Part shown: positions 7,146 through 15,600 of the stretch, piece after piece | How the letters are laid out: each line of letters starts with the position of its first letter | How positions within the stretch are numbered: the first letter of the stretch is position 1 | DNA from: an uncultured Bacteroidota bacterium | GTDB lineage: Bacteria; Bacteroidota; Bacteroidia; UKL13-3 | Direction of reading: 5' to 3' | DNA: 24,639 bases | NCBI GenBank assembly: GCA_903898215.1 | Contig: CAIUEQ010000364.1 | Coordinates: 1 to 24,639, forward strand | The notes under the pieces: model-generated | Told to the model about the DNA's origin: nothing | The model's database searches: none | Seen by the model: only the letters and a program-made list of their open reading frames with translations | Translations under genes and position numbers: made by a program

Positions 7146-8057
7146 TTGATCAACTATATAACCCATCAGCAAATTGATAAAGCAAAATGGAATGAATGTA
7201 TTGAGCATTCTCTGAACCCGTTAATCTATGGATTTTCGTGGTACTTAGATGAGGCTGCACCAAATTGGGATGCTTTGGTTTTGGATGATTACGAAGCCGT
7301 TTTCCCTCTTACTCATGCTAGAAAATATTTTATCAATTATTTATACCAGCCATTATTTACACAGCAACTCGGTTTGTTTTATAAAAATTTAATCGGAGCC
7401 GAAGAACTAGAAAGTTTTATCAACTCTATTCCTAAGAAATTCCGATTTGTTGATATTGCACTTAACGAATCAAATCATTTTGAAACAGAAAGAGTTGATT
7501 TAATAAAAAGAAAAAACTATGTGCTTGATCTAGAAAAAAATTATCCCAAATTATCAAAAAATTTTACTGACCATACTTTAAGAAATATCAAAAAATCGAA
7601 GAAAAATTCTCTTAAAATAATTCCACAAAATTATACTGATACCATACAATTATATATTGGTCAAAAATCGGAACAAACTTTAAAAGTTACTTTAGAAGAT
7701 TACTCCCGTTTTTCAAAAATTGGGGCCGCAATTCAAAAGAATGCACAAATCAATTGTTTAGGCATAATAAATGAGAAAAACGAAATAATTGCATCAGCAA
7801 TATTTTCAATTAGTAATAACCGAATCACTTACCAGATGGGCGTTTCGACAAAAGAAGGACGTGAAAAAAGAGCCATGTATTTTATATTCGATTATATCAT
7901 TGAACAGTATAGCGAACAAAAATATTTATTAGATTTTGAAGGATCCGACATTTCTGGAATAGCACAATTTTTTAAAGGTTTTGGTGCAACAAAAAGTATC
8001 TACTACAAACTGAGAATTAACAACTTGCCGTGGTATGTTAAATGGCTTAAGAATTAA
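7146..8057 (+). CDS. FemAB/GNAT-like acyltransferase
   Basis: A 303-residue cytosolic protein with the layout of FemAB/BioF2-like GNAT acyltransferases: an N-terminal half with LYQPLFTQQLGLFY (86-99), a basic FTDHTLRNIKKSKKNSLK segment (about 142-159) typical of the RNxxK(A) region, and a C-terminal GNAT-like core with INEKNEIIASAIFSISNNRI and LLDFEGSDISGIAQFFKGFG. It probably transfers an acyl or aminoacyl group to a cell-surface glycan or its precursor; the acceptor cannot be named. The start is TTG at 7146, 1 bp after the upstream stop (7142-7144); no upstream ATG is available in frame. Linked deacetylase plus acyltransferase suggests swapping of N-substituents on one polysaccharide (inference). 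A palindrome lies 11 bp after the stop. Confidence 0.75.
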   Translation: MINYITHQQIDKAKWNECIEHSLNPLIYGFSWYLDEAAPNWDALVLDDYEAVFPLTHARKYFINYLYQPLFTQQLGLFYKNLIGAEELESFINSIPKKFRFVDIALNESNHFETERVDLIKRKNYVLDLEKNYPKLSKNFTDHTLRNIKKSKKNSLKIIPQNYTDTIQLYIGQKSEQTLKVTLEDYSRFSKIGAAIQKNAQINCLGIINEKNEIIASAIFSISNNRITYQMGVSTKEGREKRAMYFIFDYIIEQYSEQKYLLDFEGSDISGIAQFFKGFGATKSIYYKLRINNLPWYVKWLKN

Positions 8058-8068
8058 GAATATTCATC

Positions 8069-8109
8069 TTATAATCAGACTGACGACAAATCCGCCTGAC
8101 CGATTATAA
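8069..8109 (+). terminator. Hairpin after the acyltransferase gene
   Basis: TTATAATC (8069-8076) and GATTATAA (8102-8109) are a perfect 8-bp inverted repeat, with partial pairing of the inner CAGACTGACG/CGCCTGACC region (12 of 20 arm positions match). It starts 11 bases after the stop and is followed by an AT-rich TTATTTAAC rather than a clean T-run. It may be a transcript end for the deacetylase/acyltransferase operon or another dispersed palindrome. Confidence 0.4.
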
Positions 8110-8176
8110 TTATTTAACACAACTACACACTTATTTCAAAAGTAATCTTCCATATTGCAAGTGAAAAAATATTGAA

Positions 8177-9067
8177 ATGAAATTTGCTGCTATAGATATC
8201 GGATCAAATGCCGTGCGACTTCAAATCGCCAGATTAAATGATGGAACCGGAATTGAACCATACAAACGTGTGGAGTTTATTCGTATTCCAATCCGTTTGG
8301 GTGATGATGCTTTTAAAGAGAAAAAAATTGGAAAAGAAAAACGCCAGATATTTTACAAAGCTATGGAAGCTTTTAAATTATTAATGGAAGCTTATGGCGT
8401 GGAACATTACATGGCATGCGCAACTTCGGCTATGCGTGAAGCAAAAAATGGAGAAAAAATTGCAGATAAAGTTGAAAAAAATACTGGACTAAAAATAGAT
8501 ATTATTGATGGAAAACGAGAGTCGCAATTGATCTTAAAATCTATCCAACATTTTTTTAAACCTGATAAAAATTATTTAACAATTGATGTCGGTGGTGGAA
8601 GTACTGAGATGACCGTAATAAAAAATTGTAAAGCTTATGATTCCATTTCTTTTGATGTTGGAACAGTTCGTTTTTTGGATAACGGAATCAATAAAAAAAC
8701 CTGGAAAGAACTGGAAGAGTATGTTAAAAATCACGTTTCCGATGTTCAACATACCAATGCAATTGCAACAAGCGGCACGATAAATAAAATTGCATCTATC
8801 ATAAATCCTACATCAAAAGAACTTGCTATTACCACTCAACAACTTGATGAATTTTATAAAAATATCAAGCGAATGAGTTTAAATGAGCGGATAGAATTTT
8901 ACAAACTCAATCCTGACAGAGCAGATGTAATTGAGCCTTCGGCTGATATTTATTTGAAAATTTTAAAGTGGGCTGATATCCAGCAAATGTATGCCCCAAG
9001 CGCTGGATTGAAAGATGGCATTTTACATGAGTTATTAGAAAAAATTGGGGTCAGAACAGCCAGTTAA
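8177..9067 (+). CDS. Ppx/GppA family phosphatase (exopolyphosphatase)
   Basis: A 296-residue protein of the ASKHA sugar-kinase/Hsp70 fold. It should hydrolyse terminal phosphates of polyphosphate or the 5'-phosphate of pppGpp; sequence alone does not separate the two. Motifs: AIDIGSNAVRL (5-15, phosphate loop 1), ACATSAMREAKNG (80-92), IIDGKRESQLI (109-119) with Glu115 at the position of the catalytic Glu, TIDVGGGSTEM (135-145, phosphate loop 2), and SAGLKDGILHELL at the C-terminus. The length matches the short, catalytic-core-only form without the HD-like C-terminal domain of E. coli Ppx. ATG at 8177 is well placed. Its 3' end overlaps the convergent membrane-protein gene by 17 bp. Confidence 0.9.
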   Translation: MKFAAIDIGSNAVRLQIARLNDGTGIEPYKRVEFIRIPIRLGDDAFKEKKIGKEKRQIFYKAMEAFKLLMEAYGVEHYMACATSAMREAKNGEKIADKVEKNTGLKIDIIDGKRESQLILKSIQHFFKPDKNYLTIDVGGGSTEMTVIKNCKAYDSISFDVGTVRFLDNGINKKTWKELEEYVKNHVSDVQHTNAIATSGTINKIASIINPTSKELAITTQQLDEFYKNIKRMSLNERIEFYKLNPDRADVIEPSADIYLKILKWADIQQMYAPSAGLKDGILHELLEKIGVRTAS

Positions 9068-9521
9068 ACATGGTAATTAACTTATTGCCGAATAGGGTAT
9101 AAATTGAATACAGAATTAAATTCCATCCTAGAAAAGAGAAAAACATCATTCGCTTTATTTTCCATTTGTTATGCTCAAAAGTAGCAGCAATAATTACCCC
9201 AATTGGAACTGTTAAAATTGTTGGAGTTAAAATCACCACACCAACCAATTCGTATTTTTTTATTAGCTTAACAAAAAACCTTCTTCTTTTACTAATCTTA
9301 ATTCCTACTATTGGTTTTGCCGGATAATATTTCCGTTTTAAACGAACAACAAAATCCCAAACATAAAGATAAAAGATAACACCCAACATTCCTCCAACAA
9401 CATTATAGACAAGGGTCTCAACAAAACTAAAACCTGATAACAGTGCTGTAATAAATCCGAACACAAACTTAAATGAAGACCAAAGTAAAACGACTAAAAC
9501 TTTTAAAATATATTCAATCAT
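9051..9521 (-). CDS. Small four-helix inner-membrane protein
   Basis: A 156-residue hydrophobic protein of unknown function. Likely membrane segments are residues 4-30, 33-58, 91-115 and 123-145, with a strongly basic cytoplasmic loop (60-90; KRKYYPAKP and ISKRRRFFVKLIKKY). The segment ELVGVVILTPTILTVPIGVIIA and the VGGMLGVIF turn recall the small-multidrug-export/DedA-like superfamily, where Pro and Gly residues break the helices, but I would not name it on that basis. It converges on ppx with a 17-bp overlap, so transcription of the two genes may interfere. It lies upstream of murQ in the coordinates but is transcribed after it on the minus strand, 89 bp apart. Confidence 0.7.
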   Translation of the reverse strand: MIEYILKVLVVLLWSSFKFVFGFITALLSGFSFVETLVYNVVGGMLGVIFYLYVWDFVVRLKRKYYPAKPIVGIKISKRRRFFVKLIKKYELVGVVILTPTILTVPIGVIIAATFEHNKWKIKRMMFFSFLGWNLILYSIYTLFGNKLITMFNWLF

Positions 9522-9610
9522 GGAAGTGTAAATTTAATAAATTTTGACACACTTAGTTGAATTAATTCAAAAATAAAAAGGATACTAAATTTTAAAATAT
9601 TGAAATAATA

Positions 9611-10432
9611 CTACTTCTTTTTTAATGCGATTGCATTTCTCACACTGCCAAATTTTTTCAATAAACTGTCTGCAGATTTTTCATTGATTTTCAATTCATC
9701 CATGATCATTTTTGTACCACGTTTGATGAGTTTATTATTGCTGAGTTGCATGTCCACCATTTTATTTCCTTTCACTTTTCCAAGTTTGATCATCAAAGAA
9801 GTGGAAATCATATTTAACACTAATTTTTGTGCAGTACCTGATTTCATGCGAGTGCTGCCTGTAACAAACTCGGGACCAACAATTACTTCAATTGGAAATT
9901 CTGCTTCATTTGCAACACGTGAATTTATATTACAAACGATACATCCCGTTAAAATATTTTTTTTTCGGGATTCTTTTAAAGCTTCGGCAACATAAGGTGT
10001 AGAACCTGATGCAGCAATTCCTAATACAATATCTTTTGATGAAATTTTATGTTGCAGCAAATCTTTCCATCCTTGTTTTTCATCATCTTCGGCAAACTCT
10101 ACAGCTTTCCTGATTGCAGCATCTCCACCGGCAATCAAACCAATTACCAAACCATGAGGCACGCCAAAAGTTGGAGGACATTCACTAGCATCAACAATAC
10201 CTAAACGACCACTGGTGCCGGCTCCAATATAAAATAACCGTCCACCATTTTTCATTTTTTCAAGTGCAGCATCCACAAATTTTTGAATTTTTGGCAATAC
10301 TTTTTTTATGGCAAGAGGAACCGTTTGATCTTCGGAATTGATATTTGAAAGCAATTGTTTGGTGCTCATCTTTTCGAGATGATCATATTTTGAATTTGAC
10401 TCTGTAGTTTTTTGAATAGCTTTTTTTGCCAT
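9611..10432 (-). CDS. murQ: N-acetylmuramic acid 6-phosphate etherase
   Basis: A 273-residue cytoplasmic SIS-fold lyase that cleaves the D-lactyl ether of MurNAc-6-phosphate to GlcNAc-6-phosphate in peptidoglycan recycling. Family motifs: FYIGAGTSGRLGIVDASECPPTFG (67-90) with catalytic-type Glu84, AGGDAAIRKAVEFAEDD (101-117) with Glu115, GIAASGSTPYV (138-148, sugar-phosphate loop) and the signature GPEFVTGSTRMKSGTAQK (186-203). It is slightly shorter than the usual 300 residues because the C-terminal part is compact. No PTS or MurP transporter is adjacent, so MurNAc-6-P probably comes from AnmK or a kinase elsewhere (inference). ATG at 10432 gives a Lys-rich 20-residue leader; Met22 is an alternative start nearer the conserved region. 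Confidence 0.95.
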   Translation of the reverse strand: MAKKAIQKTTESNSKYDHLEKMSTKQLLSNINSEDQTVPLAIKKVLPKIQKFVDAALEKMKNGGRLFYIGAGTSGRLGIVDASECPPTFGVPHGLVIGLIAGGDAAIRKAVEFAEDDEKQGWKDLLQHKISSKDIVLGIAASGSTPYVAEALKESRKKNILTGCIVCNINSRVANEAEFPIEVIVGPEFVTGSTRMKSGTAQKLVLNMISTSLMIKLGKVKGNKMVDMQLSNNKLIKRGTKMIMDELKINEKSADSLLKKFGSVRNAIALKKK

Positions 10433-10473
10433 TATTTATATTTTTTATTAAATCTATGTAATATAGAATTACT

Positions 10474-10556
10474 CTTAGCGCTCTTTGCGTTTTTGTTTCT
10501 TAGCGTTCTTTGCATTTATTTTTTTTACCGCAATGGTCGCAAAGTTCGCAATGTGA
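10474..10556. repeat. Direct plus inverted repeats (CTTAGCGnTCTTTGC type)
   Basis: Two direct copies of a 19-mer, CTTAGCGCTCTTTGCGTTT (10474-10492) and CTTAGCGTTCTTTGCATTT (10499-10517; 2 mismatches), are followed by an inverted copy with CGCAAAGTTCGC (10539-10550), whose complement matches GCGCTCTTTGCG at 10 of 12 positions. The element fills the 152-bp gap between aspS and murQ. Its layout, two direct copies plus one inverted copy, is the same as at 4064-4197, although the sequence differs. It can form a hairpin in the aspS transcript tail but has no terminator-like U-tract. Confidence 0.6.
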
Positions 10557-10584
10557 GTTTCATAAAACTATCAAGTTTAGAAAT

Positions 10585-12327
10585 TTATTTCAAAGCAATA
10601 CTCAACTCATCCAACTGCTTTTTATCAATAGAACTTGGCGCATCAATCATCACATCTCTGCCAGAATTATTTTTGGGGAAAGCGATAAAATCACGAATAG
10701 AATTTTCGCCACCAAACAACGAACATAACCTGTCGAAACCAAAGGCAACACCTGCATGCGGTGGTGCTCCAAATTCAAAAGCATTCATTAAAAATCCAAA
10801 TTGATTTTGTGCTTCTTCATCGGTAAATCCAAGAACAGAAAACATTTTTTTCTGCAAGTCTTTGTTGAAAATTCTTACCGAACCTCCACCAACTTCCACT
10901 CCATTTATTACCATATCGTAAGCATTTGCTCTCACTGCACCAAGGTTAGTTTCCAATAAAGAAACATCCTCAGGTTTTGGAGAAGTGAATGGATGATGCA
11001 TGGCAAAATATCTATTTTCTTCTTCATTAAATTCGAGTAATGGAAAATCTAAAACCCATAAACACGAAAATTTATTTTGTTCACGAAACCCTAAACGAGT
11101 TCCCATTTCCAAACGCAATTCACTTAAAGCTTTGCGGGTTTTATCAGCATTTCCTGCTAAAATCAAAATCAAGTCTCCGGGTTTTGCATCAAATTTATCT
11201 TGCCATTTTTTTAATGCATCAGCATCGTAAAATTTATCAACGGACGATTTAATTGTTCCATCTAAATTAACTTTTGCATATACCAAACCTGTAGCACCAA
11301 TTTGTGGTTTTTTTACAAACTCTGTTAATTCATCCAATTGTTTTCTGGTGTATTCGCTACATCCTTTTGCATTAATACCAACAACCAATTCGGCATCATC
11401 AAATACTTTGAAACCTTTGTTTTTCAACACATCATTCAATTCTACAAATTTCATTTCAAAACGTGTATCAGGTTTATCGCAACCATAATATTTCATCGCA
11501 TCTGCGTATGTCATGCGTGGCATATTTTCGATGTCGATTCCTTTAATAGTTGCGAACAAATGCTTCACCAAACCTTCAAACATATTTAATATATCTTCCT
11601 GTTCCACAAAACTCATTTCACAATCAATTTGTGTAAACTCGGGTTGGCGATCAGCACGTAAATCTTCATCTCTAAAACATTTTACAATTTGATAGTAGCG
11701 ATCAAAACCACTCACCATTAAAAGTTGTTTAAATGTTTGTGGAGATTGTGGTAATGCATAAAACTCACCCGGATTCATCCTTGATGGAACCACAAAATCT
11801 CTTGCTCCTTCGGGTGTTGATTTAATTAGCACCGGAGTTTCCACTTCAATAAATTCTTTCGAATCTAAATATGAACGCGTTTGTTGCGCCATTTTATGAC
11901 GAAGCTGAAGATTCTTTCTCACTGTATTTCTACGCAAATCGAGGTAACGATATTTCATGCGCAATTCATCACCACCATCTGTTTCATCCTCAATAGTAAA
12001 TGGAGGTGTGAGTGAGGTATTTAATATTTTTATTTCGGAGCAAACAATTTCGATTTCTCCTGTTTCGATTTTGATATTTTTACTGCTTCGTTCGCGCACA
12101 ACACCAACAATTTGAAGCACAAACTCACGTCCGATTTTTCTGGCTTGATCACAAAGAATTGGATTTTCTTCCATGTTAAATGCAAGTTGTGTGATGCCAT
12201 ATCTATCTCGCAAATCAATAAATGTCATTCCTCCCAAATCGCGCGAGCGTTGAGCCCAACCGCATAAGGTAATATGATTTCCAATATCGGTAATTCTAAG
12301 TTCTCCGCAAGTATGTGTTCGTAGCAT
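10585..12327 (-). CDS. aspS: Aspartate--tRNA ligase, bacterial type
   Basis: A 580-residue class IIb synthetase. Residues 1-105 are the OB-fold anticodon-binding domain; the catalytic domain carries the ETPVLIKSTPEGARDF region (163-178), ALPQSPQTFKQLLM (191-204), motif 2 FRDEDLRADRQPEFTQID (218-235), a GAD-type insertion in the middle (about 290-400) and motif 3 GVAFGFDRLCSLFGG (526-540), so it is the bacterial long form. Leu31 in RSRDLGG matches the residue in discriminating AspRS (such as E. coli), whereas His is reported at that position in some non-discriminating enzymes; this suggests that it charges only tRNA-Asp (inference). Start MLRTHTCGEL is typical of the family. Divergent from the giant secreted-protein gene. 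Confidence 0.97.
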   Translation of the reverse strand: MLRTHTCGELRITDIGNHITLCGWAQRSRDLGGMTFIDLRDRYGITQLAFNMEENPILCDQARKIGREFVLQIVGVVRERSSKNIKIETGEIEIVCSEIKILNTSLTPPFTIEDETDGGDELRMKYRYLDLRRNTVRKNLQLRHKMAQQTRSYLDSKEFIEVETPVLIKSTPEGARDFVVPSRMNPGEFYALPQSPQTFKQLLMVSGFDRYYQIVKCFRDEDLRADRQPEFTQIDCEMSFVEQEDILNMFEGLVKHLFATIKGIDIENMPRMTYADAMKYYGCDKPDTRFEMKFVELNDVLKNKGFKVFDDAELVVGINAKGCSEYTRKQLDELTEFVKKPQIGATGLVYAKVNLDGTIKSSVDKFYDADALKKWQDKFDAKPGDLILILAGNADKTRKALSELRLEMGTRLGFREQNKFSCLWVLDFPLLEFNEEENRYFAMHHPFTSPKPEDVSLLETNLGAVRANAYDMVINGVEVGGGSVRIFNKDLQKKMFSVLGFTDEEAQNQFGFLMNAFEFGAPPHAGVAFGFDRLCSLFGGENSIRDFIAFPKNNSGRDVMIDAPSSIDKKQLDELSIALK

Positions 12328-12634
12328 AAAAATATTTTGTATAAGATAGAAGTTTTGCGAAAATATAAATTAATGCAAACTTCAGACTAAAAATGGCGTG
12401 CAAAATACGAAATATTGATCTGTTTATATCATTCGATAAGTATTCAAAAATTTGAACTTAAATAAAAATGAAAGTTGAAGATTAAAGTACACAATCTTAT
12501 TCTCGTTAAACTTCCATTCGTCACCTATGAGTGTTGGCTTAATTTTAAAGCAACTAAAACAAATTAAAATTCATCAATATAATTGCTATTCCGTAGCTTT
12601 CTATTATATTTACTCATCGAAAGAATCCAACAAA
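12328..12634. other. Divergent intergenic region, aspS / giant PKD gene
   Basis: This 307-bp AT-rich gap contains no RNA gene or repeat that I can recognise. On the plus strand TAGCTTTC (12594-12601) matches TAnnTTTG at 7 of 8 positions and would give a leader of about 27 nt to the ATG at 12635, but there is no clear -33 box. On the minus strand TATTTTCG (12365-12358) is a 7-of-8 match, 31 bp before the aspS ATG. The frame of the giant gene is open back to ATG at 12527, but those 36 extra codons are not signal-peptide-like and are treated here as untranslated. Confidence 0.4.
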
Positions 12635-15600
12635 ATGAATATACGTTTTACATATTTAACAATAATACTTTTATCCCTATCACTATTTTCAAAAGCTAGT
12701 TCAGGAAATGACATGTTATCATCTCCAGTAAACAAGGCAAAAGGATTTATTGAAAACAAGGGTCAAATCATCGATCAAAATAATTTACCCAATAGGGATG
12801 TTGCCTATATTTGGAATGGACCGGGATTAAATGTTCAACTAAGAAAAACCGGTTTTAGTTATGATGTTTTTAAAACTGTTTCTACATCAAAAAATCAACT
12901 TGAAATAGATAATACCCTATCGAATAACAAAACACAAAATGAGCTTTCTTATTATGTTCACCGCATTGATTTTGAATTTGAAAATGCAAACGATCACATT
13001 ATAACAGTAAGTGAAAACCCATTTTCAGACCCTATAAATTATTTCACAACAGCCACTTCATCAAATGACTATGCTACAGTCAATCATTTTGCGAATGTGA
13101 TTTATAAAAATGTTTGGAATGGCATTGATGTAGAGTTCATGTTGATTAACAATAAACCAAAATATAATTTTATTGTTCACGAAAATGCCAAACTTTCCGA
13201 TATCAAATTGAAGATTATTGGTGCAGATAAAATCACAGAAAACAATGGTGAACTTATCATCAAAAATTCCATTAATGACATCACAGAATCGGTGCCTTAT
13301 AGTTTTTATTCATTCAGGGGAAATAAACAAAATATTAAAATTTCATTCAAACAAAATGCAAATAATATTTACACGCTTGCTACAGAAGAAGTAATTCCAT
13401 CTGGAAGCATATTAACCATCGATCCAATTCCTGATATTATCTGGTCGACCTATTACGGAGGTACAAGTGATGAAGTTCCTTATTCCATTTGTGCTGATGG
13501 CAGCGGAAACATGACTACAACAGGCATTACAACTTCGTCTGGAAATATCGCCACCAGTGGTGCCAATCAAACATCTTATGCAGGAAATACAGATATTTTT
13601 ATTGCGAAATTTAACACCTCAGGACAAATAATTTGGAGCACTTATTATGGATCGACCGGGGATGACGAAGCTTTTGGAATTACATCAGATGGAGGCAATA
13701 ACAATATCATTATTGGTTTTACCAACTCTACGTCTGGGTTAAGCACATCAGGTGCTTTATACCAAGGTGCTTATGGCGGAGGTGCATCTGATGCAATTAT
13801 GGCAAAATTCAATTCATCAGGAGTAATCCAATGGGCATCTTATTTTGGAGGAACAAACTCCGACTATGGATATGCTATTGTAAGTGATACAAATAATAAT
13901 ATCATTATTTCCGGATTCACAAGTTCAACTACAACTATAGCAACTAGTGGTTCATATCAAACTACTAATGCCGGAGCTCAAGATGGGTTTATTGCAAAGT
14001 TTACACCAGCAGGTGCGAAATCATGGGGAACTTATTACGGAGGAAATCAGCAAGATAATTTTAAAGCAATTTGTGTTGATTCCTTATGCAATATTTATGT
14101 TGCGGGTGTAACATATTCGTCATCAGGAATTGCAACTTCAGGCACCTATAAAACCAATATAAGTAGTGGTGGAGATGGCTTTATTGTTAAATTAAATTCA
14201 GCGGGACAGAGACAATGGGCAACTTATTACGGAGGTTCAGGGACAGATTTTGTTTGGGGAATAAAATGTGACAAGTTGGGGAATATCATTTTTTGCGGGA
14301 ACACAAATTCGGCTTCTGGAATTTCCACAGCAGGAGCAAATCAAATAAATTATGGTGGAGGATATGACGCTTTTCTTGCAAAACTAACACCTTCCTGCTC
14401 GCTCTATTGGGGAACTTATTATGGAGGAAGTCAGCAAGACGCTGCCACAGCAATAACACTCGACAACACTAACAATATTTACATTACTGGAAACACTAGT
14501 TCCTCTAGTGGCATCTCAAATAGTTTATCAAACCAATTTTATTTTGGAGGAGGTTCGGATGATGGTTTTATTGCAAAGTTTGATACTTCAGGAGTAAACT
14601 TATTCTCTTCATACTATGGCGGAAACTTAACAGATCTGGGAAAAGGGATTGCCTTTGATGGCATATCAAATATTGTTATTACAGGACAAACAAATTCTAC
14701 ATCAGGAATTGCAACTTCAGGAACCTATCAAACTTCACTATCTGGAAGCTATGATGCATTTCTTACAAAATTTAGTATTTGCCCTTCAGTTTCTGCAATT
14801 ACACTTTCAAGCAATTCACCGGTTTGTTCAGGAGCAGATTTGATTTTAACTTCATCAAATGCTACAAGTTTTAATTGGACAGGTCCAAATGGATTTATTA
14901 GTTCTTTGCAATCACCTACAATTATTAGTGCAACAGCAATAAATTCCGGAAGTTACACTTTGGTTGCCGGACTAGCTGGATGCTTTGTCTCCAAACAAAT
15001 CACACCATTAATTTTAACAGTTTCAAAACCGGTCGCTGGGTTTTCTCAGAATTTTTTGAGCACCTGTTTATCTGGAAATTCTTTTGTATTTAATGATACT
15101 TCTCAAGTGTCTTTGGGAACCTTAACACGACTATGGAGTTTTAACAATGGTGATACTTCTACCAGCAGTAACTTTAGTAAATCCTTCGATACTGTGGGAA
15201 CATATATTGTAAAACTATATGTTACCTCAGGTGGTAATTGTAAAGATTCTATTTCTAAAACAATTACCGTACTACCTTCTACATCAATTGGATTTACTAT
15301 TGATGATACTCTTCAATGTTTAACTGGTAATACTTTCAGATTACGTGATACTTCTTCATATTCAGCCGGAACCTATACTAATAAATGGAAATTGGGAGAT
15401 GGACAGATTGTTTTATCTAAACCGCAGTTAACAAAAATATATACTACTCCAAATAATTACGTTATAAAATTAATCACTACTAATAGTAATGGATGTATTG
15501 ATTCGGTTCAGAAAAATGTATATGTAAATGCTAGTCCAAAAGTTGGATATACCCAAAACTCTTTTGCTCAATGCTGGGCTGGAAATCGGTTCACATTAGT

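Noticed and set aside
10412..12218. Open frames opposite or out of frame with aspS and murQ, including one of 130 codons at 10412-10804
   Set aside because: They span the repeat element or conserved coding sequence of aspS and lack domain features; best explained as shadows.
12527..12634. Upstream ATG extending the giant gene by 36 codons
   Set aside because: The extra residues are not hydrophobic in a signal-peptide pattern and would bury the real signal peptide, which starts at 12635. A promoter-like box lies inside this stretch.
12328..12634. Riboswitch or T-box leader upstream of aspS or the giant gene
   Set aside because: No conserved leader motif or strong stem-loop set was found by eye in this AT-rich gap.
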